From Bacteroidales bacterium Bact_20 (GTDB lineage: Bacteria; Bacteroidota; Bacteroidia; Bacteroidales; DTU049): a DNA stretch of 11,370 nt. The translations under genes were made by a program, and so were the position numbers. The stretch covers positions 1 to 11,370 of the forward strand of contig LUZL01000109.1 of assembly GCA_001603615.1 (NCBI GenBank), given 5' to 3'. The notes under the pieces are model-generated. The model made no database searches. It had not been told where the DNA came from and saw nothing but the letters and a program-made list of their open reading frames with translations. Shown here in pieces: positions 1 to 6,872 of this stretch (the first letter of the stretch is position 1; each line of letters begins with the position of its first letter).

Positions 1-331
1 GATGACCTATCCATGGATGAAAACCAAATAATTCTTTCTGAAGAGCAAAAATAAATTGAGTGAAAGGACGATAGCGGCCACCAGCTACATATTTCACATT
101 TTCACCAAAATATCCCACAAATGAATCATGAGTAAATATATCTTTTACACCTTTGATGCCCTGTTGAGTAAATTTGTTTTCATGAATTACCAAACCATCA
201 TCTAAAACATAATCAAAGGTAATAGTAGGTAGATATAAAATACTAGCAAATAAAAAGAGAAATAGACAGAGTTTTTTATTTGAAAATTCAGATATTTTAC
301 TAAAAAATGTAACTTTTTTCAAATTATTCAT
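1..331 (-). CDS. TMTC-like GT-C membrane glycosyltransferase, N-terminal part (gene cut by window edge)
   Basis: The frame opens with ATG at 331 and stays open for 110 codons to the window edge, so only the N-terminus is visible. Residues about 20-40 form one hydrophobic membrane segment (LCLFLFLFASILYLPTI). It is followed by an acidic pair in VLDDGLVI (residues 42-49), a placement typical of the catalytic Asp in the first extracytoplasmic loop of GT-C glycosyltransferases. A GGRYRPFTQF stretch and a GFHPWIGH stretch near residue 105 resemble the YRPLT and GLNP...H motifs of TMTC-type O-mannosyltransferases and their bacterial TPR-containing relatives. The inferred role is transfer of sugar from a lipid carrier to protein or glycan on the outer face of the inner membrane. 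The gene follows the gldJ-like gene on the same strand but lies beyond a terminator, so it is probably its own transcription unit. Family is fairly sure; substrate is unknown. Confidence 0.75.
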   Translation of the reverse strand, partial: MNNLKKVTFFSKISEFSNKKLCLFLFLFASILYLPTITFDYVLDDGLVIHENKFTQQGIKGVKDIFTHDSFVGYFGENVKYVAGGRYRPFTQFIFALQKELFGFHPWIGH

Positions 332-353
332 ATATTTTATATTTATTTCAATG

Positions 354-361
354 CGAAATTA
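354..361 (-). promoter_or_regulatory. Possible -7 element for the GT-C gene
   Basis: On the minus strand this reads TAATTTCG, one mismatch from the Bacteroidota -7 consensus TAnnTTTG. It lies 22 bases before the ATG and downstream of the terminator at 404-431. I see no matching -33 TTTG at the expected distance, so this is a weak call. Confidence 0.3.
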
Positions 362-403
362 ATATTTTCATTTAATAAATCATAATTTGAAAAAAATATA
401 TAA

Positions 404-431
404 AAAAGGGTAATAAATCTATTACCCTTTT
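404..431 (-). terminator. Hairpin terminator after the gldJ-like gene
   Basis: A perfect 11-bp inverted repeat (arms 404-414 and 421-431, AAAAGGGTAAT against ATTACCCTTTT) encloses a 6-base loop. Read on the minus strand, the second arm runs into six T residues. It begins 30 bases after the TAA of the gldJ-like gene, as expected for an intrinsic terminator. It has A/T tracts on both sides and could work in either direction. Confidence 0.85.
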
Positions 432-461
432 AAAATTAATAATTAAGTATAAACAATATAA

Positions 462-1958
462 TTATCTGTTTGTAGTGCCATAATTAACAGGAGCACCCAC
501 TCTAGTCATAGCACATCTAAAGCCGATATAATCAGTAGACAGCTCTTCATCTAAAAATCTACGTGTACCTGGACTCAAGAAATAAGCACGATCTTTCCAT
601 GAACCACCTTTATATACTCTCGCTTGATTATTTACTAAAGAAGTTCTGCCAAATTCGTACATTAATTTATTTTGTTGTTCACCTTCTAGATATTCAGATT
701 GAGAATAATAAATAGAACTTGTAAAATCACCATCAAGATAATCTCTATTATCAGCATATCTGAAGTTACGTCTATTTTTAGCTTCTTCTTCAGTAAGGGG
801 TCTCCATTGTATTCTACCAAGAGTATCTTTTTCAGCTATCAGGCCTTCTTCATCTCTAACTTTAGTCATAAAAACATTACCTCTATATGGTCTCCACTCA
901 TCCATATCTTCATAAGAAAGTGGTCTATATACATCTAATACCCATTCAGCAACATTACCAGCCATATTATAAAGACCAAAATCATTAGGCCAGTAGCTAA
1001 AAACTGGAGCTGTAGCATCATAGCCATCATTTAGATAACCAGCTACGCCCATATAATCTCCTCTACCACGAACAAAATTAGCTACAAAATCTCCCATATT
1101 TTTATAATAATCTGTACGAAGCACATGTCCATTCCATGGATAAACTCTTCTTTCTAATACACGTTCAAAGACAGTATTACCTATCAAACCTAAAGCAGCA
1201 TATTCCCATTCAGCTTCGGTCGGTAGCCTATATTTGGGTAATAAAATACCATCTTCTATTCTAACTTTTCTGGTACCCATACCAGAAGGATTTAAATCGT
1301 ACAAATCATTTTTCACAATGCCCTCGTATTGACCAGCTAGATAAGCATCTGTATTGAAATTATTTTCATTCATTTGCATGTTATCTAATTTCAAAATGCC
1401 CTCACGTATTAAAATGTACTCATTAACTCTATCAGTACGCCAAGAAGCATAATCATTTGCTTGACGCCAGCTAACACCTACAACAGGGTAAAAATTATAA
1501 GCTGGATGTCTAAAATAATAATCTACAAAAGGATCATTATAGCCTAAACGTGATAACCATACTAATGTATCAGGTAATGCTTTATACACAACCTCAGGAT
1601 AGTCTACACCATAAACTCTAGAAAGCCAATAAGTATATTCGCGATAATCTACATTAGCTACCTCAGACATATCCATATAAAATGAAGATACAGAAACCCT
1701 TCTAGGGACATTATTCCATTCATAAGTAACATCTTGTTCAGTACGCCCCATCACAAAAGTACCACCTGTTACTAAAACTAGTCCAGGACCTGTCTCTTGT
1801 TCTTCATAAGGTACTACCTCGAAGCCACCCCAGTTAGGGTCATTATATACCCATCCAGTAGTACGAGATCTCTCCTGAGCACAAGAACTCATAATAAATA
1901 ATAAAATTAAACTAAGACTAAAAATCTTTGAAAACTTTTTTATATTCATAATTTGCAT
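462..1958 (-). CDS. gldJ: GldJ-type gliding/T9SS lipoprotein (SUMF1/FGE-fold)
   Basis: This is an outer-membrane-directed lipoprotein: a hydrophobic leader ends in the lipobox IMSSC with Cys26. The body has the formylglycine-generating-enzyme/SUMF1 fold signature: GGTFVMG (65-71), a YRLPTEAEWEYA block (243-254), GNVAEWV (334-340), GGSWKDRA (451-458) and IGFRCAMTRVG (478-488). Segments such as DTLVWLSRLGYNDP and WRTDRVNE recall GldJ more than GldK. In Flavobacterium, GldJ is needed for gliding and for stability of GldK in the T9SS ring. Besides the lipidated Cys26, only Cys482 is present, so the two-cysteine copper site of true FGEs cannot form; a structural role is likely. It starts 17 bases after porP and probably shares its transcript. 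ATG at 1949 (three residues later) is an equally possible start. What remains uncertain is GldJ versus GldK or another paralogue. Confidence 0.8.
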   Translation of the reverse strand: MQIMNIKKFSKIFSLSLILLFIMSSCAQERSRTTGWVYNDPNWGGFEVVPYEEQETGPGLVLVTGGTFVMGRTEQDVTYEWNNVPRRVSVSSFYMDMSEVANVDYREYTYWLSRVYGVDYPEVVYKALPDTLVWLSRLGYNDPFVDYYFRHPAYNFYPVVGVSWRQANDYASWRTDRVNEYILIREGILKLDNMQMNENNFNTDAYLAGQYEGIVKNDLYDLNPSGMGTRKVRIEDGILLPKYRLPTEAEWEYAALGLIGNTVFERVLERRVYPWNGHVLRTDYYKNMGDFVANFVRGRGDYMGVAGYLNDGYDATAPVFSYWPNDFGLYNMAGNVAEWVLDVYRPLSYEDMDEWRPYRGNVFMTKVRDEEGLIAEKDTLGRIQWRPLTEEEAKNRRNFRYADNRDYLDGDFTSSIYYSQSEYLEGEQQNKLMYEFGRTSLVNNQARVYKGGSWKDRAYFLSPGTRRFLDEELSTDYIGFRCAMTRVGAPVNYGTTNR

Positions 1959-1975
1959 ATTTTTTAAATTAATAA

Positions 1976-2959
1976 TTAAAATTTAGGACAGTTAATAGGA
2001 GCTATTCTTTTAGCCTTCACTGGACAAGGTAATCTAAAAGTCAAAGAGAACTCATGAGCACCACCAGATTGATTTGTTAATCGAGACACTGTAATATCAT
2101 AGCTATAACCTACTTGAAATGTTTCTTGAACAAAACCTAGTAAAACAATAAATGCATCAGGATTTTTAGTACTATGTCTAAACCATGTACCAACTACAAA
2201 AGGGTATTTGTTTAAATATAATCCATAATTAAATTCTTCAAAATCTTGTTGTTTCGAAAATAAAATATTAGGAGACAAGGTAGTTTCTTCTACAGTATAT
2301 TTTTTATAAGGTTTAGATTCTATACTAATAACACCGCCAGCATGAGCCGTATATTTAACAGGTAATTTTGATGTACTAATAAAACCTTCATTAGGTCTAG
2401 TAACATGACTAGCAGAAAAACCAAAAAAGAATCTTTCTCCATAGCCAGCTATACCTGCTGAGAAATCTGCAAAATTTTTAGTTAAATTTTCTGGTGGTAT
2501 TTCATTTGTATTTCGTATAATGCCCCATCTAGGATCTATCTGATCGGGAAAAATTAATTTTTCCCAATCAAGTGTTTTTTGTACAAAAGTCGCTTGTAAT
2601 GCAGTATTAATATAAAATTTATCTGATACTTTTAATCTAAAAGCATACATTAAACCAGCTAAAGTAGTGTTTAACACTCCTTCTCCAGCTCTATCTACAT
2701 CTACTAAAACTCCTATACCACCAGATAATGCTGGTACATACATATCATAGGAAGCATTATAAGTAACATAAGTACCCGTAATGCTAGGCCACTGGCTTCT
2801 AAAATTAAACGCTAATCGTGGGCATATCTGAGATCCCGCTAAAGCAGGATTTAAGTATAATGGATTAGCATAATATTGCGAAAAATGAGGATCTTGACCT
2901 TTTAACCCCCCTATACTAATGATTATTATTATTAAAATCAAAAAATACTTCTGTTTCAT
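1976..2959 (-). CDS. porP: PorP/SprF family T9SS outer-membrane protein
   Basis: The protein has a signal peptide (MKQKYFLILIIIIISIGGLKG) and then the hallmark start of the mature PorP/SprF family, QDPHFSQYYANPLYLNPALAGS. The rest alternates short amphipathic strands and ends in a beta-type segment, in line with an outer-membrane beta-barrel of about 300 residues. PorP is required for T9SS function in Porphyromonas; SprF is needed for secretion of the adhesin SprB in Flavobacterium. An in-frame GTG lies two codons upstream (2965), but I chose ATG 2959 because it leaves a normal Lys-rich n-region and a leader of about 12 bases after the promoter at 2978-3007. It is the first gene of a two-gene unit with gldJ. 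Many Bacteroidota carry several PorP/SprF paralogues, so which secretion or adhesin partner it serves cannot be told. Confidence 0.88.
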   Translation of the reverse strand: MKQKYFLILIIIIISIGGLKGQDPHFSQYYANPLYLNPALAGSQICPRLAFNFRSQWPSITGTYVTYNASYDMYVPALSGGIGVLVDVDRAGEGVLNTTLAGLMYAFRLKVSDKFYINTALQATFVQKTLDWEKLIFPDQIDPRWGIIRNTNEIPPENLTKNFADFSAGIAGYGERFFFGFSASHVTRPNEGFISTSKLPVKYTAHAGGVISIESKPYKKYTVEETTLSPNILFSKQQDFEEFNYGLYLNKYPFVVGTWFRHSTKNPDAFIVLLGFVQETFQVGYSYDITVSRLTNQSGGAHEFSLTFRLPCPVKAKRIAPINCPKF

Positions 2960-2977
2960 TATCACATTAATTTGTTA

Positions 2978-3007
2978 CAAAAATAATACATTTTTTTAAT
3001 AAGCAAA
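2978..3007 (-). promoter_or_regulatory. Bacteroidota-type promoter for porP-gldJ
   Basis: On the minus strand there is a TTTG (-33 box, 3007-3004), an 18-base spacer and TATTTTTG (-7 box, 2985-2978), which matches the TAnnTTTG consensus. Transcription would start near 2971, about a dozen bases before the ATG at 2959. The surrounding 125 bases (2960-3084) hold no gene and are very AT-rich. Confidence 0.6.
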
Positions 3008-3084
3008 AAAAATTAACATTTTTTATATAAAATTTTTTTAATTTTACCATTATACACAAAAAATATTTCTATGGTTACATTTAA

Positions 3085-4002
3085 TCATTGAGAAACTAAC
3101 ATTTCATTATATTTACTTGCATTGATAGGATCTATAGATTTTAGAATATTTACAATCTCAGTCTTTTCTATTGCAGGGGCAGGTTTGAAAATATTTACTA
3201 ATTCATCACTTTTAGCTGTCATAAATAAATTAATAATAAATAAACCAGGTTTTTCTTTATAAGTTTGTTGAATTAATTTCATTGCTTGAGTGATATTAGC
3301 TCTTCCTTTTATTATATCATTAGTCATAATATCTAGTCCTTGCCTATGATATAGATAAAAACCTTTCCTATAATTTTCATAATTTTTATTTGTTAGATTT
3401 TCAAGTATCCAATATCTATTTCGTTGATTTTCATATGATCGCCATCCTTTATATTGAGTAGCATTTGCCGGTACAGAATTAACTACAGCCCATGCTTTCT
3501 CATAAAAAGGTGTACCACCAAGCTCCTGAAAACTATCAAAATCTAATCCTATAAATAAAAAAGCATAATAAGATAGTAAAGATTCTAAATTGCCAACAAA
3601 AGTATTTTCTATATAATCTAATGAAGTACCTTGTGTATATTGAAATTGAATATCTTTATCTTGAAAATTTAATAAAGTAGAGTGATATGATGTATTATAA
3701 ACAGGACGACGTAACTGAACCTGAAAAGTACCAGTGTACATATTAACATTATCATAAGAAGAAATGGTAATTATTATAGAACATTCTATTCGTTCTTGGG
3801 GTTCAAAATTATAATTCGTCCATTTACGATCGTTCATAAATTCATAAATAGAATTCTGCAAATTGTCAAATACAGATTGATCTACACTAGTTATAGCACT
3901 TGCATTTATAGAAACTGAGCAATTTAATTCTTGACTAAAAGAAACGAAGTGCCCAGAAATTAAAATAATAAAAACTAAAAATATTTTTATAAAATTTTTC
4001 AT
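3085..4002 (-). CDS. porD: DUF4835 family protein, probable T9SS protein PorD
   Basis: An N-terminal signal peptide (about residues 1-23, ending VSFSQ) precedes a mature protein starting ELNCSVSINASAIT, a typical opening of the DUF4835 family. Proteins of this family are named PorD in T9SS annotation and are thought to be periplasmic or outer-membrane-associated; their biochemical role is not settled. Further family-like features are the FMNDRKWTNYNFEPQERIEC segment (about residues 55-74), with its paired aromatic residues, and the FLFIGLDFDSF segment (149-159). Length (305) is normal for the family. It is the last gene of the bamD-rpoZ-coaBC-porD unit, 5 bases after coaBC; the same neighbourhood recurs in Flavobacteriia, usually followed by recN, which is absent here. 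Recognised from memory of the family, not by a search. Confidence 0.78.
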   Translation of the reverse strand: MKNFIKIFLVFIILISGHFVSFSQELNCSVSINASAITSVDQSVFDNLQNSIYEFMNDRKWTNYNFEPQERIECSIIITISSYDNVNMYTGTFQVQLRRPVYNTSYHSTLLNFQDKDIQFQYTQGTSLDYIENTFVGNLESLLSYYAFLFIGLDFDSFQELGGTPFYEKAWAVVNSVPANATQYKGWRSYENQRNRYWILENLTNKNYENYRKGFYLYHRQGLDIMTNDIIKGRANITQAMKLIQQTYKEKPGLFIINLFMTAKSDELVNIFKPAPAIEKTEIVNILKSIDPINASKYNEMLVSQ

Positions 4003-4007
4003 TCAAT

Positions 4008-5210
4008 TTATTTATTACACAAATCTACAACTAATTTTTCAATAATAAAATGAGCTAAAGATTTTTTAGTATCTACATCAGATGGGATAATACTACCATC
4101 ACTTTTTATGATAGTTATTTGATTATAATCACTTCCCATACCGATATTTTCATCTTTAGCACTATTTAGAATAATAGCATCTAAATTTTTACTTTTTAAT
4201 TTTTCTAAAGCATTTGACAACTCATTATCTGTCTCTAAAGCAAAACCTATAAGCCATTGGTGTTTTTTCATTTTAGCTAATTGAGAAAGAATATCTGTAT
4301 TTTTAACTAATTCTATAGTAAGATGCTCAGATTTTTTAATTTTTTCTTTAGAAAAATTTACTGGTCGAAAATCAGCAACAGCAGCATTCATAATGACTCC
4401 ATCCACATCATCGTAATATTCAATACATTTGTCTAACATATCTTGGGTAGTAGTGACGTTTATAAGTTTAACATTAGAATGAGAAATAGTTAGACAAGTA
4501 GGACCTGAAATAAGTATAACCTCGGCACCCAAATTAGCTAGAGCCTCAGCAATAGCGAAGCCCATTTTACCACTACTTTTATTCCCGACGAATCTAACAG
4601 GATCTATGGGTTCATGTGTAGGCCCAGCAGTAACAATAATTTTTTTGCCAGATAATATTTGTTGAGAATTAAAATAATCATCTATGTATTTAGCAATATC
4701 AAGAGGTTCAGCCATCCGACCCGTACCTTGATATCCACAAGCTAAATCGCCACTTTCTGGTTGAATGAAAATAACTCCTAGATTTTTTAAAATATCAATA
4801 TTTCGCTGCAGAATGGGATTATTCCACATCTTAACATTCATTGCTGGAGCTATGAAAACTTGTTTATTAAAAGCTAAAAAACTAGTAGACACTGTATCAT
4901 CAGCTATACCATGAGCCATTTTACCGATAATATTCGCTGTAGCAGGAGCTATAACAAAAATATCTGCCCAGTCAGTAATACTAATATGTTCTGTTCCAGA
5001 AAAGTGAACATTATCAAACATCTCATAATAAACATCATAATTGGTAAGAGTTTTAATAGTAGTGGGAGTTACAAATTGCAAAGCATTTTTAGTAGCTACT
5101 ACCCTTACATCAGCTCCTCCTTGTAAAAAAATTCTAACAAGGATAGGTACTTTATATGCAGCTATGCTACCGCTAATACCAATTAAAACATGTTTATTTT
5201 GAAAATTCAT
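4008..5210 (-). CDS. coaBC: Bifunctional phosphopantothenoylcysteine decarboxylase / phosphopantothenate-cysteine ligase
   Basis: This cytoplasmic enzyme performs two consecutive steps of coenzyme A synthesis: CTP-dependent joining of 4'-phosphopantothenate to cysteine (CoaB), then FMN-dependent decarboxylation to 4'-phosphopantetheine (CoaC). The N-terminal CoaC domain (about 1-180) shows the flavin-site GISGSIAAYK (11-20), catalytic His75, the APAMN motif with Asn125, and the substrate-clamp ACGYQGTGRMAEP with Cys158. These match the known His75, Asn125 and Cys158 of the E. coli enzyme. The CoaB domain (about 188-400) has VTAGPTHEPIDPVRFVGN with Asn210, SSGKMG, NAAVADFRP (275-283) and a Lys at 288/290 near the essential E. 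coli Lys289. All key residues are present, so the enzyme should be active. Its ATG directly abuts the stop codon of rpoZ (TAA then ATG), which implies translational coupling. Confidence 0.96.
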   Translation of the reverse strand: MNFQNKHVLIGISGSIAAYKVPILVRIFLQGGADVRVVATKNALQFVTPTTIKTLTNYDVYYEMFDNVHFSGTEHISITDWADIFVIAPATANIIGKMAHGIADDTVSTSFLAFNKQVFIAPAMNVKMWNNPILQRNIDILKNLGVIFIQPESGDLACGYQGTGRMAEPLDIAKYIDDYFNSQQILSGKKIIVTAGPTHEPIDPVRFVGNKSSGKMGFAIAEALANLGAEVILISGPTCLTISHSNVKLINVTTTQDMLDKCIEYYDDVDGVIMNAAVADFRPVNFSKEKIKKSEHLTIELVKNTDILSQLAKMKKHQWLIGFALETDNELSNALEKLKSKNLDAIILNSAKDENIGMGSDYNQITIIKSDGSIIPSDVDTKKSLAHFIIEKLVVDLCNK

Positions 5211-5531
5211 TTATTGACTTTCAGGGATACGAAAATAAATTTTTCTTTTTATAAACTCTTTAGTAGCTATAAGGGTAGGTTTAGGTTTAGATTCATACTC
5301 ACGTGCTACCTCTATCTGAGCTTTGTTTTCAATATATTCTTCTAAAGTATCAATAGTTGTTTTGAATTCAGAAAGTTTCTCATCGAGTTCTTCTTTTAAT
5401 TGTTGGCTTATTTGATTTGCTCTTTTACCAATGACTAGAGTACTCAGATAAATATTACCTGTGATTTCACTCATTTCTTTAATGTCTCTAGTAACTGCTT
5501 CTTGCCAAATTTTTTGATCTTTTTTAATCAT
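5211..5531 (-). CDS. rpoZ: RNA polymerase omega subunit, Bacteroidota type
   Basis: This is a small (106-residue) cytoplasmic protein. Its core, GNIYLSTLVIGKRANQI (residues 25-41), is the conserved helix of the omega/RPB6 fold, here in the variant seen in Bacteroidota. The C-terminal half carries the other family marks, KPKPTLIATKEFI and KIYFRIPE. Omega helps fold and dock the beta-prime subunit of RNA polymerase. A strongly charged segment (about 43-80) is likely helical. It sits 6 bases after bamD and directly against coaBC; an rpoZ-coaBC linkage is also common outside this phylum. The sequence is too far from the proteobacterial form for simple motif matching, but context and core motif agree. 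Confidence 0.88.
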   Translation of the reverse strand: MIKKDQKIWQEAVTRDIKEMSEITGNIYLSTLVIGKRANQISQQLKEELDEKLSEFKTTIDTLEEYIENKAQIEVAREYESKPKPTLIATKEFIKRKIYFRIPESQ

Positions 5532-5537
5532 ATTTTT

Positions 5538-6350
5538 TTAAATATTTTGTCTTAAATTAATTTGTTTTTGAATATCTGCTTTTATACTATTTAACCTATT
5601 GATATACTGACTATTGGGATATAATGACATGAAATTATTTAACACATCTAATGCTTGAAGGAATCTATCTAACTGCTTAGTTCTAACACTATTGATAGCA
5701 TAGTAATAATGAGAAAGACATAGATAATAATTTGCTTCTTCTTTGAAATTAGAAGCTGGGTAATCTTTAATAAAATTATTTAAAGAAACTATAGAAGCTT
5801 TGTATTCCTGAATGTCATAATATAATTTAGAATTAGCAAAATCTTTTTTTTCTAAATTAGCTGTAAGTTTGTCTATACAGTCTTTAGCCTCTGCTACTTT
5901 ATTACTTCTTGGGAATCTAGTGATAAATAATTGAAAATCATTAATAGCTTCTTTAGTAATAGATTGATCCAAATAATATGTAGGAGCTAATTTATATTTG
6001 GAATAAGCAGCTTGAAAAGCACATTCTTCTGCATATTTACTAGAAGGGAAAGTTTTTGCAAATTGACTAAAATGATAACTAGCTAAAATATAATCGCCTT
6101 GGTGATAGTAGCTCCATGCCATATAATAGTATAGCTCTTGAGACTTGGTAGTACCACGATAATAAGGAATAATCATTTCAGATAATTGAATTACCTGATA
6201 ATACCTTCCTTGCTGATAATATTCTAAGACTTTTGCATATTTCAATTCTGGGTCATCAGCTTTTGCGATTTTATTGAATTCAATATTATCTCTACATGAA
6301 GAAAGAAAAATTAATAACAATGTAAATGAAAAAAGTAATTTAGTTTTCAT
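5538..6350 (-). CDS. bamD: Outer membrane assembly lipoprotein BamD
   Basis: A signal peptide ending in the lipobox FLSSC (Cys19) marks this as a lipoprotein. The mature part consists of TPR-like helical pairs with recurrent aromatic and Ala positions, for example YYQQGRYYQVIQLSEMIIPYYRG, YYMAWSYYHQGDYILASYHF and AINDFQLFITRFPRSNKVAEA. BamD is the periplasmic TPR lipoprotein of the BAM complex that binds BamA and helps insert beta-barrel proteins into the outer membrane. Length (270) and TPR layout fit the family (YfiO). It is the first gene of the four-gene unit; the 79-base gap upstream contains TTATTTTG (6384-6377, minus), one mismatch from the -7 consensus, but no good -33 box. Its barrel clients would include neighbours such as PorP (inference). 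Confidence 0.88.
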   Translation of the reverse strand: MKTKLLFSFTLLLIFLSSCRDNIEFNKIAKADDPELKYAKVLEYYQQGRYYQVIQLSEMIIPYYRGTTKSQELYYYMAWSYYHQGDYILASYHFSQFAKTFPSSKYAEECAFQAAYSKYKLAPTYYLDQSITKEAINDFQLFITRFPRSNKVAEAKDCIDKLTANLEKKDFANSKLYYDIQEYKASIVSLNNFIKDYPASNFKEEANYYLCLSHYYYAINSVRTKQLDRFLQALDVLNNFMSLYPNSQYINRLNSIKADIQKQINLRQNI

Positions 6351-6429
6351 AATAAATTAAAAAAAAGATAGAATGTCAAAATAACGTCATTTACACCCAA
6401 TAAATTATATCAATAAATAAATTTCATTA

Positions 6430-6774
6430 TTAGTGATGAGAACAGGCTTTTTCTATTTTTGTGCCTTCAGGACTTTTTTCAGTTAAGTAACCAACCTCAT
6501 GAATTAAATTAATCAATTCATTTTCATTATATCTTTGAGGATTATAAACAATAGTAACCACCTTGGTTTCTAAATCAGCATTTACAGAGTAAATATCTTC
6601 TTTGCTAGCAATTGTTTCCTCAATAAGTTTTTTGCCATTTTCGCAATGGAAAAAAGTTTTTACCTTAAATTCAGCTCTGTTTTTACTAGCCTCTTTACCC
6701 GTAACAGCTGTTTGTGCATTAATAAATGAAGGTATTGCAAATACAACTAATAAAACTAAAAATAATTTTTTCAT
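6430..6774 (-). CDS. Secreted small HMA-fold (heavy-metal-associated) protein
   Basis: This 114-residue protein has a signal peptide (1-20, ending FINA) and one HMA-like domain (about 36-97): a first strand EFKVKTFFHCENGKKLIEE, a second part DLETKVVTIVYNPQ, and a final NELINLIHEVGY. These are the usual beta-alpha-beta landmarks of HMA domains. The metal loop is unusual: instead of CxxC it reads CENG, keeping only Cys44, and the chain ends ACSHH, which adds possible soft ligands (Cys111, two His). An upstream in-frame ATG at 6819 would add a 15-residue Ile/Lys/Asn tail encoded by the tandem repeat and would lie inside the predicted -7 box, so I prefer ATG 6774, just before MKKLFLVLL. The gene has its own promoter and is not tightly linked to neighbours. 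The metal, if any, is unknown. Confidence 0.75.
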   Translation of the reverse strand: MKKLFLVLLVVFAIPSFINAQTAVTGKEASKNRAEFKVKTFFHCENGKKLIEETIASKEDIYSVNADLETKVVTIVYNPQRYNENELINLIHEVGYLTEKSPEGTKIEKACSHH

Positions 6775-6776
6775 AA

Positions 6777-6812
6777 TATTGATTTTTATATTGATTTTTA
6801 TATTGATTTTAA
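6777..6812 (-). repeat. 12-bp tandem repeat, three copies, in the HMA gene leader
   Basis: On the plus strand the unit is TATTGATTTTTA at 6777-6788 and 6789-6800, with a third copy at 6801-6812 that differs by one base (TATTGATTTTAA). The array ends two bases before the start codon at 6774 and so fills nearly the whole space between the predicted -7 box and the ATG. Confidence 0.9.
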
Positions 6813-6816
6813 TATG

Positions 6817-6824
6817 CAAAATTA
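6817..6824 (-). promoter_or_regulatory. -7 promoter element for the HMA gene
   Basis: The minus strand reads TAATTTTG, an exact match to TAnnTTTG. A start site about 7 bases downstream would fall at the beginning of the 12-bp repeat array. The -33 region is only T-rich, without a clean TTTG at the right spacing. The box covers the upstream ATG at 6819, which argues against that start. Confidence 0.5.
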
Positions 6825-6845
6825 CAAAAAAAATTTTTTATTTAA

Positions 6846-6863
6846 TAAATATTTAAATATTTA
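6846..6863. repeat. 18-bp AT-only palindrome between GT9 and HMA genes
   Basis: This is a perfect palindrome with half-site TAAATATTT, in the 98-base gap after the GT9 stop codon. It is followed on the minus strand by A and T runs (about 6825-6840). It might act as a weak terminator or a protein site, but AT-only palindromes arise easily by chance in such sequence. Confidence 0.3.
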
Positions 6864-6872
6864 ATCTAATAT

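Noticed and set aside
699..938. Plus-strand open frame of 79 codons
   Set aside because: It lies inside the gldJ-like gene on the opposite strand, its Ile/Ser/Phe-rich product resembles no protein, and the gldJ frame is strongly supported by motifs.
3040..3080. Possible terminator between porD and porP (ACCAT...ATGGT)
   Set aside because: The stem has only 5 bp with a loop of about 19 bases and no T run in the right place, so it is too weak to call.
4911..5126. Plus-strand open frame of 71 codons
   Set aside because: It is antisense to the CoaC domain, whose catalytic motifs cover the same bases; the product is low-complexity.
6602..6856. Plus-strand open frame of 84 codons with a hydrophobic end
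   Set aside because: It is antisense to the HMA gene. The hydrophobic IFILIFILIL tail is only the complement of the 12-bp repeat and AT-rich leader.
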